Shown: positions 1 to 12,690, counted from the first letter of the stretch. The stretch: DNA of 64,000 nucleotides from Taxillus chinensis (GCA_023512835.1 CM042091.1:21159506-21223505), one strand, 5' to 3'. Notes: a model not told the origin generated them from the sequence alone. Made by a program: numbers and translations.

Positions 1-939
1 ATGATGATATTACATAAATTTATGTAATAACTTTAAAACTGACATATCAATTTGTTCAGCATGCCTAAACTTTTCATGAGAAAGAAACAATATTTACATA
101 CCTCTTCCATCACGGGGGACTCCTTAGCTAATTGGGAAGATGAAGAAGAATTGGTCAATAATGATCCACTAAATGTACCAGTGCATGAACTAGTTGTGAA
201 AAGAGGAGAGGGGTCAGGTCCATTGCAGGATTCTACCTGCAGTGCCGAGTTCTGCTGACACACACAGGCTTTCCTGACAGACAACTTAGAATTTAATTCC
301 TCAATACGAGTTGCAAATTCATCCATCCTCTCATTCAGGGTAGAAATATGTTCTGAGAGGTGAGTGATGGCTCCCTAAGACAATCCAGAGACAAATTGGT
401 CAGTGAAAGTTATTGCAAACGACAGGTCCAATTGCACCCATTCAAAAGTTTGGCAAATGATGCTGAAGCTAAGTGGATTGCAAGAATTGACATGCTGGTA
501 GGCTATGTTCCAGTATAATATGGTGAATAAAAATGCAGGAATAAGAGATTATATACATACGGTGAAGGGAACCTGGGACCTGGGACAGGAAGTTCCTTCC
601 ATGCTATGCAAGGTACATGAAGTGGGCCCATGTTCAATTTTAATTTATTTTTAAAATTTTTTAAACAAATGGGACCTACCATCATTCATGATTGAGACAA
701 CATTAATGAATGTGTTTCCCCAGCACATTTCCTTATATATACACCAATTGAGATTGAACATGGATTTTATGTACATTTTTGTATTGTCGGTGTTATATGA
801 TTTTTATGGTTTTTTATCAAATACTTATAGTTATATTATATTAGTGCAAATATCTCACACATGAACAACTTGAACAATGCTACAAGAAAAGAAGCACTAG
901 TAATTGCATGAGTTATCATATCAACCAATTGATCTTTTC

Positions 940-1145
940 TTTAATGTAGGAAATCTTCGTTACACCAAAATTTAGATTATCCTTGATGTAATTCCTATCG
1001 AGTTTAATATGCTTAATATGATCATGTTATATTGTATTATTAGCTATCTTAATAGCAGCCGTATTATCACAAAAGAGCATTACCTGGCTTTTGAGGACCA
1101 CAACTAAGGTCTTACAAAAGAATATATAACCATTGTTAGAACCAC
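940..1145 (-). mobile_element. Copia RNase H remnant in intron 9 (copy 1)
   Basis: The minus strand translates in pieces to a Copia RNase H end: a [16 protein letters not shown] stretch followed by HDHxKHIxLDRN. Stops interrupt it and no LTR was identified. The same remnant occurs in copy 2 near 21400-21605, and related minus-strand sequence lies at 29090-29230. It is a decayed fragment that predates the segment duplication. Confidence 0.6.
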
Positions 1146-1722
1146 TCAAGCCATAATCTAGCAAGAGAAAAAAAGAATGCTCAATTATTTCATACTTCAT
1201 TTATCCCATTAAACAAGCTCATGATAAAAAGTTAAATAGGCTATCCAGCCTTAACTGCTCATAACTGTGCACATATAACTATCTAATACAAATTACAATG
1301 CCTAAATCAAGTAACTAACTGCTTGGTCTACAATCCAAAAATAACTTCCTTGTCAATAAGCTTCTGCATGCATTTCCCCTTCCAGGTATAAACAATAATT
1401 GGCATCATATCAAATTTACTATATAATTGATTTAATAACCATTACTCTTGATAATTAATCACATATTTGCACCTTCATGTTTTTTAGAAAACTTTTAGTT
1501 TTTATATTTACTTATATTTTTATCGCAACAATCATCAAATCATGTATATTTATAATGTAGTATTTCCTTTTATCTCTTTTTTTATTTCAATTAAAGTAAA
1601 TAAACATGACAAGTCTAAATTTGATGGAGTAAGAATATTTTGGGATTTTAAAAGTAATGCTATTGAATGGAGTAAGAGTATGTTTGAATTTTAAAGTTGT
1701 AATGCAAGAAACGCTCACTTTA

Positions 1723-2359
1723 GGCTCATTTGGTACGCGGGAATAAAAATGAGAGAAATATAATCATTAAAGGAATAGAATTGACATGAAAAAGTAATGA
1801 ATTTTTTTGATTACCTTGCCTATGTTTGGTATATAAAACAAAGCAAGGTAATATATTAAGTCAATTACCAAAATATTTTTATCATTATTAAAATTTATTA
1901 AATAAAAATTTATATTAAAAAAAAGTTTTTGGATCTAGGGAGAGGGGTACGGGGGGGAGGAGCAGCGAGAGAGGGAGGGAGGCGCATGGGAAAGGAGGAG
2001 AGGCGCGTGGGGGAGGCAGTAGGGCTTGCAGCGGGAGAGAGGGAGAGGTACGCGGGGGAGGGGGAGAGGTGAGTGGGGGAGGCGGTGGGCTTGCAGCGGG
2101 GGAGGCGGTGGGCTTGCAGCGGGAGGTGCAGCAGCTGGTGGGTGGGAAGATAAAGGAGAGGGGCAGTAATGGTCAATTTTATTCCCCTATCTAAGGGAAT
2201 GCTTCTAAACTTGGTGGGTGAGAGTAATCAAGATTATCCCATTTAAGGGAATATGATTCTCAAATTAATCATTCATTCCTTTCCATATTTCATACTAAAT
2301 GTAGGAAAGAAAACAAATTACATTCCATTCCTTTCCATTAACTCATACCAAACATGCTA
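1723..2359. mobile_element. MITE-like insertion with G-rich core (copy 1)
   Basis: The ends are imperfect inverted repeats around TTTGGTA / TACCAAA, and a TTA trinucleotide lies on both sides (1720-1722 and 2360-2362). The flanks carry GGAATGGAAT-like sequence common in PIF/Harbinger-type MITEs. The middle (about 1930-2165) is a GC-rich minisatellite. No transposase is present. The family assignment is an inference from ends and target site only. Confidence 0.4.
1935..2165. repeat. G-rich minisatellite (copy 1)
   Basis: A purine/G-rich tract with recurring units such as GGGAGAGAGGGAG, GCGTGGGGGAGGC and GGGCTTGCAGCGGG. Copy 2 of the segment (about 22396-22673) is roughly 47 bases longer here and contains extra units. 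This is the largest length difference between the two segment copies. Minus-strand open frames across it are proline/serine-rich artefacts of the repeat. Confidence 0.75.
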
Positions 2360-3343
2360 TTATAGAGTAAGATATATATACATATATATATTTTATTGAT
2401 ACAGGAAAGGAAAGATGGACCAATACAATGCACCGAAAAGTGAATCCTTAGGAGTGTTGTATGATACATACCTGGTTTGCAACTACAGAGGGAGATTCTA
2501 GGACTCTTCCATCAAACCTTCTATCAGGAACTGCAAGTCTCGTCAATTTTGAGGCATTCTTGTCCCGTGCAGAAAAGGAATGTGACATCCCACTGCCCAA
2601 AGCATGCAATATTGTCACATCAGTGCCTGGAAGGTTCTTGTACTGTTTTAACAATTTATACACCTTCCTAATATGCGCAGGGACTTGCACACGGGACTTG
2701 TATCTCTACATATCATAAAATCCTTGGTGTATTTCTCAATTGTATGCAATACCTTATTAAGTTGAGGGAAGATTCACTGTGTTTGGATGGGCTCTAAAGT
2801 TATAAGCACATGGCGCTTATGGATAAAACAGGCTATTAGACAGCCACAATCCCTCATCTTCATGGAAAAAAAAGAGTCAACTAAGGGAACAGTAAAACCC
2901 CTAAAAAAGAAAAAAATTCACTCAGTCTGTCAAATATGTATGTGCAATGGGCTCTACTTTAAGATTACCGGTTGAGATACTTTGTTCTCCTGTCAGCAGA
3001 GGCACGGGAAAGTGCTTCTTTAGGGCTTGAAACAAAATCCTCATCTATACTGAGCTTTGTCCTCAAATCATCTGGTAATGCCTGTGAGTTGATCTGATCA
3101 AAACACATGAGGAAAAAGAGGTTAAGAACTTGGAAGTGTCATACCATGACGTCATTTACAAGCTTCTCTAGCTGAATCTGTGCTATGTAGGTGTGAGGAA
3201 CGTATGAACCATCCAAGCCCAGTTGTTCTGCAACATGCTTTACGTGTAAACGGTCTTTTCCTTGCACCTTTATGTAAATATCAGAAAGAAATTAGTTTTT
3301 TTCCTCGTTTTTACTGGTATGCAGATAGTGCTTAGGTTGCTGA

Positions 3344-3718
3344 ATTCGCTTAATGATTCTACGTCAAGAGATTCAACTAAAATAGTCATTAATCATTATG
3401 CCTACAGTGAAACTGTCCACTCTGATACCTGTAAATCATGCTTCATTACAAGTTTAAAAGTGCTAATGGCAGGTTCAAGAAGAAATCCAACCTTGAAAAC
3501 ATAATAAAGGATATAAAGAACATTAGGTCGCAAAATTCACTTAGTGATCCAACATCAAGAGCTTTAACAAGAATAGTCATTAATCATTATACCTACACTG
3601 AAACTGTCTTCTCTAATACCCGTAAACCATGCTTCATTACAACTAGTTTAAAAGGTGCTAAAGGCAGCTTCAAAAAGAAAGCAAGCCTCGAAGAGATATT
3701 AATGGATATAAAGAACAT
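3344..3718. repeat. Two tandem 191-bp repeats in TTM intron 6 (copy 1)
   Basis: Unit A (about 3344-3534) and unit B (about 3535-3718) align along their length: both contain ATAGTCATTAATCATTAT, CATGCTTCATTACAA and GGATATAAAGAACATTAG. They differ by scattered substitutions, so the repeat is older than the segment duplication. The 115-aa plus-strand open frame over unit B is not supported as a gene. Confidence 0.8.
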
Positions 3719-4009
3719 TAGAATCCTTGGCAATCTATCCTGGGTTCTCACACATGAAAGCAAAAACATTAAGGAGACAATATAGCCCACCATTTTTTTT
3801 CGCTGTAGAGCCAGAGAACAAGAAAGTATGATAATATATATAATAAATTGTAAAAGAAAAGATAGTAAAGTAACCATTAATTTTCCAAAAGAGGAAAACA
3901 CTGAGTATAGATGTTCAAGATCACTCTTTGTTAAGATCTAGCAAGAGAAATAATAAGAAAATTGTCTTTACTTTTATTTTTCTTCACATCTTTCCTAGAC
4001 GTTTATTCC

Positions 4010-7000
4010 TTTTAAAATGTATGCATTCCTGTATATACCATATTGGTATTACCATAATTGGCCTTCATATCCTATATGTAAAGTCCTAGTGTTATGTATT
4101 CAATATGTGAAAATATTACAATTTCATTAACATGGTATTAGAGCCATAATAGCGACGCATGACGATCCTTTGCGACATCGATCCATGATGCCTTTGAAAG
4201 ACGAAGACGCAGCAACACAACAACACAGTGACGACCCTCCTTCTCTGCAAACAATCCTAGCACGCGATCCCGGCCGCTGACAGTGTCTGCGTCTGGTCTG
4301 GCAACGGCGGTCGGTGACGCTCGGCCTCTCTGCCGTTCAGTGGTGACGCGTCGTTCGGTGACTGGTTGATGTCTTCAAGGTCGTTTGGACGTCGGCTATC
4401 GCTGGTGGCAAGCAACGACTTGCGACGAAGGCATCCGACGACACGCGACAAAGGCGTCCAACGACGCACGATGACGGCGTCCGACGACGCTAGCCCACGA
4501 CGCACGATCTCTCGGTGACTGGCAGTCTGTTCGGATCTCGTGTTCGACGAAGGACGACGCAAGATGTTCTTCTGTGAGTCTGTCCCGCTCTGGGTGACTG
4601 GCATCGTATGGACTTGCTACACAGCAGGTCACGTTGGCGATGTGTTTTTATGGTTTGATCTTTTGGCGTTTACAATCATCTTTTGTGCTGGATGGTGCTG
4701 TTAAATATTGTGCAATATAATTGCCTGTTGCTGTTTCGGTATTACCTGCTACCTGCTATTCGTGGATGTGTTTCTTGCTGTTTCAGTATATTTTGCTATT
4801 GCTTCTGTTTTAAGCCATGAATACAACCAATCCATCGCCTCTTCAATTGGCTTCTGTGAAGTTAGATAGATCCAATTATGTGCCTTGGTCTACGACTGTT
4901 GAGGTTTATGCTTTGGCTACTGATCAAGCACCATATCTGTATTCTGATAGCCCCCCAGTTGGCTGATAGCCCCCCGGTTGGTTCCACTATGGAGGCCAAA
5001 GCTAAATGGACCAAACGCGATGCCATCCTTCGTACTCAATTGTGGAATAGCATGGAACCACGGTTGGTACCTCAGTTTATGCCGTGTAACTCTGCCAAAC
5101 AGAATGAAGTTGCAGAACGAAAGAACCGTCATCTACTTGATATTTCCTGTTGTTTACTAGTACATATGCATCTGCCTAAATATCTGTGGGGATTTTCTGT
5201 TCTTATTGCGTATTATTTGATTAACCGTCTTCCCTCTTCTGTCCTTCATGGCCGTGTTCCTTACTCTATTCTTTATCCTAGTAACCCACTTTTCTCTATT
5301 TCCCTTCGTGTGTTTGGGTGTGTTTGTTTTGTGCAGCATCTTGGACCTGGTCGAGATAAGTTGGATCCCCATGCCATTAAATGCATATTCGTAGGCTATT
5401 CTCGCACTCAAAAAAGATATCAGTGTTATGATCCCTCTCGTCATCGGGTATATGTTTTTCGTGATGTCACTTTTCATGAGGATTTGCCCTATTATTCTTC
5501 TTCCTCACCCAACAAACCTCTTACTTTGGTGCTTCCTACTCCTGTTTCTTCCATTCCTACTGAATCTGCCTTCCCTGACAGGGGTTCTCCACCTTTCGAT
5601 CTATTTACTGGGCAAACGTATCAGCGACAGACACCTGCTCCACTTCCCGAGGCTTCTGCCCCCTCGATCGACGTCCTATCTTCTAGTCCGCCACCGACTC
5701 TTGATCTACCTATTGCCCAACGTAAAAGTACTCATTCCTGTGTTGGTCGCCCTCTTGATCAGTTTGTTTCTTATACTAGTCTTTTACGCTCTCGTTATCC
5801 TATGTCTGACTTTGTCACCACTGCTCGATTATCCCCATCCTTTTCTGCTTTTGTTTCTTCTCTTTCGTCTGTGGATGTGCCTCGCAGTGTTGCAGATGCT
5901 CTCGCTCATCCTGGGTGGCGCCGTGCTATGGAAGATGAGATGCAGGTTCTTGTTACTAATGAAACTTGAGTTCTCACCCCGTTGCACCTTCATAAGCATG
6001 TTGTTGGTTGTCGGTGGGTGTTTCTTGTGAAAGTCCATCCTGATGGCTCTATTGAACAGTTGAAGGCTCACCCGGTTGCTAAAGGCTACACTTAGGTTTA
6101 TAGTGTCGATTATGATGACACGTTTTCTCATGTTGCCAAGATTCCCTCTGTTCGAGTGTTCATTTCTTTAGGCGTTCATTATGGTTGGACTCTCCATCAA
6201 CTCGACGTCAAGAATGCATTTCTCCATGGTGACCTTCCTGAGGAGGTTTATATGGAGCAACCACCTAGGTTTATTGCTCGGGGGGAGAATCGGTTTGTCG
6301 TCTTCGCAAGGCTCTCTATGGGTTAAAACAATCACCACGAGCCTGGTTTGGCCGTTTCAATACTGCTCTTGTTCGCTTCAGACTGCAACAATGTAGCATT
6401 GATCATTCTGTGTTTAGCTCCTCTTCTGCTGCTGGTTGTGTTCTCTTAGTTGTATATGTTGATGATATTGTTATTACAGGTAGTGACGCAGTCAGCATTC
6501 AACGTTTGAAGCGTTTCCTTCAGGTTGAGTTTTACACTAAGGATCTCGGTCGATTGAGGTATTTCTTGGGGATCGAGGTGGCCTACTCTGGTCATTTTAT
6601 CTCTTTGTGCCAACAAAAATATGTACTTGACATTCTTACTAAGGTTGGCTACTTAGGGGTTCGACCTGCGATTCGCTATGAATCCTGTTGTCCGATTGGA
6701 TTCGAACATGGTGATTTATTACATAATCTGCGCAATATCGGCGCTTAGTTAGGAAGTTGAACTATTTGGTGTTACTCAACCAGATATTTCCTTTCTTGTG
6801 AGTCGTAAGCCGGTTCATGAGTGCTCCTCGCATTACCCACTAGAATACGATATACCGATTGTGAAGTACTTGAAAGGGGCACCAGGACGCGGTCTTACGT
6901 TTGCCAAGCGAGTGACCTCAATATTCACGGTTATTCGGATCTTGATTGGGTAGGTTTGTCCGATCGATAGATGGTCCATTACTAGATACTACGTGTTTCT

Positions 7001-7300
7001 TAGTGGAAATCTTGTGGCATGGAAGAGTAAGAAATAACACGTTGTGTCAAGATCTAGTGCGAGAAATTTGAATACAAAGCAATGGCATATACAAACGGTG
7101 AACTGACATGGTTGACCATGTTATTATTCGAAATTGGCTTATCTTCTTCGTGTTCCTCGGTGTTGCATTGTGATAGTCAATCTGCTATATATATTACATC
7201 CAATTCGAGTTTTCATGAAAGGACAAAACATATTGAGGTTGATTGTCATTTTGTACGAAAAAAAGTGCAGAACAATGAAATTGAGCTTGCGCACGTCCAT
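4010..7300 (+). mobile_element. Copia element, 3'-truncated (copy 1)
   Basis: The 123-bp 5' LTR is 4010-4132, followed directly by an initiator-Met-type primer site TGGTATTAGAGC (4133-4144). Coding remnants follow: a gag start, a direct join to integrase sequence ([12 protein letters not shown] at about 5104), reverse transcriptase with YVDDI near 6455, and RNase H ending at 7300. There is no 3' LTR. Shared premature stops, for example TGA after NET at 5967-5969, occur in copy 2 as well. The part after about 5990 has many small CTG/CAG losses that break frames which are intact in copy 2. Confidence 0.9.
4878..5969 (+). pseudogene. Copia gag-integrase fusion remnant (copy 1)
   Basis: The longest open frame of this element (363 codons). 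In the last part it carries the C-terminal half of a Copia integrase ([38 protein letters not shown]) and the linker into reverse transcriptase. The first part reads gag sequence in a shifted frame. The rest of gag, protease, the GAG-pre-integrase domain and the integrase catalytic core are missing, so the element has an internal deletion. The frame ends at a TGA where related elements continue into RT. Confidence 0.7.
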
Positions 7301-7996
7301 ATTGTGGCATGTTTGGATGATTTTGCTTCTTCAACCGAGCATCTAAATCGAATAATCAATTGATTGCATCTGGCATGTGTTTTTTCTTCCATTCTCACTC
7401 ATGAATCTTAATCAGAGTAACTCATATATAGTTCATTTATCTTGGCTATGATGTTCAGCATGACGTTTTCACTATGTTGACCAATGTGAACTTATACATT
7501 TCTTATCTGTCATATGCATTATTCTTAGTAACATGATCGTTAACTTATATATATGTGTCTCACATTCAATTTTAATGCATATGTTCTGTTTCTTTATTAG
7601 TTCGGATCATGCTAGCTTTTTTGTATCTATTTACATCCATATTAATTCTAACCTATCAAGCTCTTTGTTCTTTTTTAGTGTATCTTTGTGAAGCTACGAG
7701 TTCGATTCACTTTGCATTCTCATCGATATATCTTGTATGAAGTCTCGGATATGAAGTGTTGTGATACTTCGTCCTTCTTTGACTTCAAGACAAAAGGAAT
7801 CAATCTCTCTCTTACCACACTCGTTGATCATCGAGATATTCTTCTACGGATTATTTTTCTTCCGATGATCGTCGGTTCACTTCCACCGGACACTTGGAAC
7901 ACGCAACTCGCGATAAACCACATCTTACTTTATATCACGTGTTTTTGAGGAGAAATAATGATGGTCTATTCAAATGCAAGTCTCGAGATAGGCAAT
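7301..7996. other. Unidentified AT-rich stretch after duplication junction
   Basis: Sequence directly right of the end of the segment duplication. No recognisable protein, LTR or repeat was found. The plus-strand open frame at 7688-7948 matches nothing I know. If the duplication is tandem, 7301 is the left end of the duplicated unit. Confidence 0.5.
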
Positions 7997-8412
7997 GTCA
8001 CGCCCGGATTTCCAACCCGAGGAGACCAGAACGTGACCCTCCCTTTACCCGAGTTTGGATAAAGGGGGCAAGATACAACATGCCCACACAGGACACTACA
8101 CCTTACAACAAATATTCGGAGAGACAAAATCTTATATTTATTAAGTTCAAACCATTACAAACGTGTCCAAACATGCTTTTATTACATTAAACTCCTCATT
8201 ACAATATCTCCCCACGAGGTTACATCAATTACCATAAATTACCATAATCGAAAAGAAACGATAAAGCAAATACGGTCTTCTACCTTGGGATTCCACCTAA
8301 CGCCTGTAGGTTCTGAAAGAAAACACATCACAGTAGGAGGGGTGAGCAACCACAATTCGGTAGGGATCAAGTCTCCCCAACCCATCCCATGCACCTATCA
8401 TCTATGTGAGAG
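7997..8412. other. Possible fragment of an unrelated LTR
   Basis: Begins with TGTCACGCCCGGATTTC and includes GGAGGGGTGAGCAACCACAATTCGGTAGG, wording often seen in LTRs of chromovirus-type Gypsy elements. It is cut off where the Athila-like LTR seems to begin. No partner LTR is visible in the window, so the assignment is tentative. Confidence 0.3.
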
Positions 8413-10028
8413 TGATAATCGCATAATTTGTCATTAAATTTGCATGTAATTTATGGGCTTTAATTGAATATTTTATTGAATTAATGCATTTTTATAATAG
8501 TTTTCCCCAATTTCAATTATTTACTTGTTTTATTTACTTTTATGGATTTAATCTTAATTTTGGTGGTTTTTAATGTTAAATTGATTATTTCAATTTTAAT
8601 ATTAATTCTCTCGTTAATTGATTATTTTAAGTTTAATCTTAGTAAAATTTTTCTCTTATATATATTTGGGCTAATTAAATTATTTTTTATTTTATTTTAT
8701 TTTAATGTTTTGTTTTAATAGCTTTTGTGTTTCACTTATTATTATTATTATGATGATGATGATTTTGCATGTTACGTAGGAGATGAGAGAGAGTCGGAAT
8801 TGATGGGACAAAATAGCAACTTATTCATGCATTACATGGGAAAAGGATTGGTGTGAGATTTGGCAAGAGAAAACATTAATGTGTGGGCCCATGAAGAAGT
8901 CAATTGGTTGGGCATTACGTGAATGCAAAGAAAGAAAAGAAAATTGGAAAGAAGAAAGATTAAGGAGTGGGGCCCGTGAGCAATTGGCAACTCAATTACC
9001 CATTCATTCATGTATATATATATATATATCGTGTGGTGACTCCATACACCCAAGAACTTCACCCGATCGCCCAACCCATCTTCATCTCTCATCACGCAGC
9101 CTAAGCTACTTGACGAACACCCATCGCCTAACGCATAGAAGAGACCCATGCGCGCAGTCTTCATCATCTTTGCAAGAGGAGACCCGACACTGCGGTTATT
9201 TTCCCATCTCGCATAGCGGCTCCATCATGCCTAGCCTTTACACAGCGAGTAATTAGAGAGAGACTACGCGACAAGCATTGAGGATTCGGATCGAGTTCAA
9301 GACCGGATATTTAATTTTCTGCAGTCTATTTTTCTTAATTCTGTTCTAATTTTTGCTGTTTAATTTTTCCGAACAGATTTGTGATTTTCTAACCCATGGA
9401 GGGGTAAGTATTTTGTAATCGGTTTAGTGTAGCACTTTGGATGCTTGTTTTGAATCTATGTTTTAACATTTAATTTGGTATTTTATGTGCTATGAATTAA
9501 TTCTCCAACTCTGTGATTTGTTAATTTAATATCTCGGTTGAGTGTTAATTTAGCAATTCATTGTGCGTTATTATTCTATTTGAGTGGGAAGATTTGTTTC
9601 GTAGGAAATGGGCAGTCTTTCGAGAATTATTTCATAATTATTCTGGTTAGAATAAATTCATAATTTGATTGTATTCATGGTGTCTTGATGCAATTGAATT
9701 ATAAGGCCATAATTTATCTAATTAATCTTTTGGGATAGTGATAAATAGCATTCAGGTGTGAAGTTAAACCGGTTACATCTTTAATTAATTGATTTTTTTA
9801 GTTATTACTTTTCATAGTTAAAATTCCTTGCTTTAATTAGTTTTCATTCAATCAAAAATCCTCCCAATTTGATATTTCTTCTTTTTCATTAGTTTTTATT
9901 AAACGGGTAATTAAATAGATTAAATTGAATTTTATAAGTCATCCGGTTAGTGAACGACCTATGTTAGCCCTATGCTATACTTAGTTTAATTTTTATTTGA
10001 AGTGCGTGTGCGACAAACGCCCTTTTCA
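8413..10028 (+). repeat. 5' LTR of the Athila-like element
   Basis: The right end is set by TTTTCA at 10023-10028, three bases before the primer site. The left end is placed at TGATAATCGCATAATTTG (8413) because the LTR should start with TG and sequence wording changes here. Without a 3' LTR the left border cannot be confirmed. A 17-bp AT dinucleotide run lies at 9013-9029. The open frames inside, for example 8879-9256, are not supported as genes. Confidence 0.5.
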
Positions 10029-10031
10029 AAT

Positions 10032-10049
10032 TGGCGCTGCTGCCGGGGA
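10032..10049 (+). other. Primer-binding site complementary to tRNA-Asp
   Basis: TGGCGCTGCTGCCGGGGA differs by two bases from the complement of the plant tRNA-Asp 3' end (TGGCGCCGTTGCCGGGGA). tRNA-Asp priming is characteristic of Athila-type elements. Confidence 0.85.
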
Positions 10050-10372
10050 GGCATTAAATTTGATTCAATTTATTTTCTTGCTTGTTTTACTATTTGTTTT
10101 AATTTTAATTTATTGATTATTCTGTTTAGACTTACCTGGTAGTTTCTTGTCTTAGTTTTTTGCGGGTTTCCTTTTTTTATTTTATTTTATTTTATTTATT
10201 TTTAAAAAAAAAAATAAAAAAAAAAGTTTCCTTTTTTGCGGGTTTTCTTTTTAACGAGTTTCTGTTTTGTTTTATTTCCATTTTTTCTCATAGTTTTTTT
10301 TTTTTTTTAGGTTTTTCTTTTTCTTTTATTTTATTTTCTCTTCACTTCCTCTTAATTTCCTTTTTGCGGTTT

Positions 10373-11430
10373 ATGACACGATCCACTTCAGGGGAACTAC
10401 TAGATTTGGATCCGAAGTTGAGCGGAACTTGAGGACTCGTCTTCGACATACTCAAGTAAAGGAAGAAAGCCCCTCACCAACAATGGCAGGGCCAAACGGA
10501 GAGTACAATCACACCATCCGAGAGTTGGTAGCACCGGACATCAACTATCAACCGACGTGTATTGCCTACCCGGCTTGGAGACCGACTTCGAGCTCGAATC
10601 TGGTCTTATACATCTTCTTCCCAAGTTTCATGGGCTATCCGGAGAAGACCCACACAAGCATCTTAAAGAGTTCAATGTGGTCTCGCTCAACCATGAAGCC
10701 CCGCAATGTCCCAGAAGATTAGATCAAGTTGAGAGCTTTCCCTTTCTCACTCGATGGAGCTGCAAAAGACTGGTTGTATTACTTGCAACCAGAAGATGTC
10801 ACATGCTGGAATGAACTGAAGAAATTGTTCTTGAATCGATTCTTCCCAGCATCAAGGACCACAGCGATTCGGAAGGAGATCTCAGGCATCAAATAGGGAC
10901 ATAGTGAGACAATGTACGAGTGTTGGGAGCGCTTCAAGAAGTTAGTTGCTAGTTGTCCACATCACCAAATTAACGACCAACTCCTCATCTAGTACTTCTA
11001 CGAGGGTCTTACATCTATAGAGAGGAGCATGGTGGATGCGGTTGCAGAGAGGAGCCCTAGTTGATAAAACACCAATGGATGCAAGAGCTCTCATTGACAA
11101 GATGGCACGAATACGCAGCAATTTGGAGATCGAGCATTGCCTACACAGGCAGGAGTCCACCATGTGAGCCCCGGCCACACGGCCCTAGCCTTAGGCGCAC
11201 AAGCTTGATGAGATCTCTACTATGATAAGGCGGATGGCCTTAGCCTTACCAGCCCTCGCTAGTCCTGCGAAAGTTTGTGGAATTTGCATCGCCACCGATC
11301 ACCCTCTTGATGCATGTCCGCAACTCCAGGAGACAAAGAGTGCAATGGCATCTTTCCAGGTCGCCCATATGAGCGAGAGTAACGTCCCCTTCAGAGCGAA
11401 ATATGATCCATTCTCACAGGACATATAATC
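10373..11430 (+). pseudogene. Athila-like gag, frameshifted
   Basis: Starts at ATG 10373 (MTRSTSGELLDLDP). A TGA appears at about 10430, and the reading continues one frame over as TRLRHTQ. Further on are a gag core, in-frame stops (for example TAG near 10894) and a zinc knuckle of the form C-x2-C-x4-H-x4-C at 11279-11320 (CGICIATDHPLDAC). It would encode the nucleocapsid that packages the element RNA. It is broken by at least two frame changes. Confidence 0.7.
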
Positions 11431-11752
11431 CGGGGTGGAGAGATCATCCCAATCTTCGCTATGGGACAGGGCAACCTCGAGACCTCTATATCCTCAAAAT
11501 TTTCAAAAGAGGCTTGAGGGGCCAACATCGAATGGTCAACGAAGAAGCTCATCCTCAACAAAAGGCGGAACTAGATAACTTTAATCTCCTTCCAGATTGT
11601 GCTCAACCAACGAGAATGAGTTGAAGGAACTCAAGATGCAAATAAGTCGGATGGCCACCACGTGCATGAGATCACTAGTCATCGAGAAAACACACTTCCC
11701 TCTCGGACTACTCCCAATCCTAAGGGGAATGTTAGTTCTATCACTTTGAGGA

Positions 11753-12553
11753 GTGGCAAGCAACCGGCGATCCACAGGTTCCATCCACTCCACCAGGATT
11801 TGCACCACTAGCCAAGGGGCCACCCCTTACCTCAACCACCGAGGAACCGGAGATCAAGGAAAAAGAGTGAAGAAGGAGAAGGAGACCACCTCTAGACCTC
11901 TTCCATTCCCATATAAGGCTATTCAAAACAAGAAGATGACAGATGAGGCAATTCACCAGGAGGTTTTGGATATATTTAAAAGGGTGGAGATCAACATTCC
12001 ACTCTTGGAGGCCATCAAGCAAATTCCTCGATTTGCTAAATTCTTGAAGGAACTATGTATCAACGAAAGAAGAAGCCTAAAGGGAGTTGAAAGGGTCAAC
12101 CTTGGGAGAATAGTCTCGGCACTCATCACACATTCTCCTCCCATGCCTCCGAAGTGTGAAGACCCTGGCACTTTTACTATTCCATGTACCATTGGGACAC
12201 TTCACTTTGCTGATGCTTTGTGTGACTTGGGCGCCTCTATCAATGTCATGCCATATTTTGTCTACTCCTCTCTTCACATTGGGGAGCTTAAGCCAACACA
12301 GGTGGTAGTCCAATTGGCTAATAGATCCACAGTTGGACCAGTAGGCGTTCTTGAGGATGTTCTAGTTAGAGTGAGAGATGTCATCTTTCCCGTTATTTCT
12401 ATGTCCTCAACATGGAGGAGGACTTGGCAAACTCTCATGCCCCTATCATTCTTGGCGAGGCCATTCCTCAAAACCGCCAAAACCATTATTGATGTTTACC
12501 AAGGTACGCTTTCATGGAGTTTGGTGATGAAATTATTAAATTTAATATTTTAG
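11753..12553 (+). pseudogene. Athila-like aspartic protease region
   Basis: A 266-codon open frame. The protease active-site motif CDLGAS lies at codons 157-162 (D158 at about 12224), followed by a flap-like stretch (LANRSTVGPVGVLEDV). The downstream ILGRPFL-like motif is in another frame (AIILG wording near 12445). The upstream half (PFPYKAIQNKK to INIPLLEAIKQIP) is the conserved linker before protease in this lineage. A frameshift separates it from RT. Confidence 0.75.
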
Positions 12554-12690
12554 ACTCCATGAAGCATCCCTCTAGTGAGCATAGTGTCTTATTCCTCTCA
12601 CACACCGAACCACCATATGATATTGATTCGACATTGATTTCGGTGATGTGAATGATTTTGGTGATGAGGTGGATAATGTTAATGGATTAA

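Larger units (their letters stand above)
102..3267 (-). pseudogene. Partial TTM copy: exons 10, 9, 8 and 7 only
   Basis: On the minus strand, exon 7' is 3145-3267, exon 8' 2969-3081, exon 9' 2472-2592 (or 2472-2703 with the upstream acceptor) and exon 10' 102-374. Their translations equal those of the intact gene at 20563-23775, and the splice sites are kept. Exons 1-6, which encode the P-loop domain and most of the CYTH domain, are absent because the homology ends inside the Copia element at 7300. The final exon would lie left of the window. I infer a truncated duplicate that cannot make the enzyme. It could still be transcribed from a cryptic promoter, and it could also be an assembly duplicate. 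Confidence 0.8.
1..7300. repeat. Duplicated segment, copy 1 (cut by window edge)
   Basis: Reading position by position, this stretch matches 20462-27810 almost base for base. The offset is 20461 at the left and about 20510 at the right; most of the change comes from a length difference in a G-rich minisatellite. It carries TTM exons 10 to 7 (minus strand), their introns, and a Copia element up to its RNase H region. Homology stops abruptly after 7300. The left boundary lies outside the window, so exon 11 and anything beyond it in this copy are not visible. Confidence 0.95.

Noticed and set aside
1910..2176. Proline/serine-rich minus-strand frame over the G-rich tract
   Set aside because: A translation artefact of the minisatellite; length and frame change between the two copies.
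3438..3785. 115-codon plus-strand open frame (also 23945-24292)
   Set aside because: It lies across the 191-bp intronic tandem repeat, has no known domain and exists because the repeat unit happens to be open. TTM is on the other strand here.
4257..4632. Two minus-strand frames of 115 and 78 codons in the Copia leader
   Set aside because: They are antisense to the Copia leader, overlap each other, and show arginine/serine-rich low-complexity composition without domains.
5428..6030. 200-codon leucine-rich plus-strand frame resembling a membrane protein
   Set aside because: A frame shadow of the integrase-RT linker of the Copia; the real frame gives recognisable Copia sequence.
10160..10432. 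Phenylalanine-rich 90-codon frame
   Set aside because: T-rich leader of the Athila-like element; only its last codons belong to gag.
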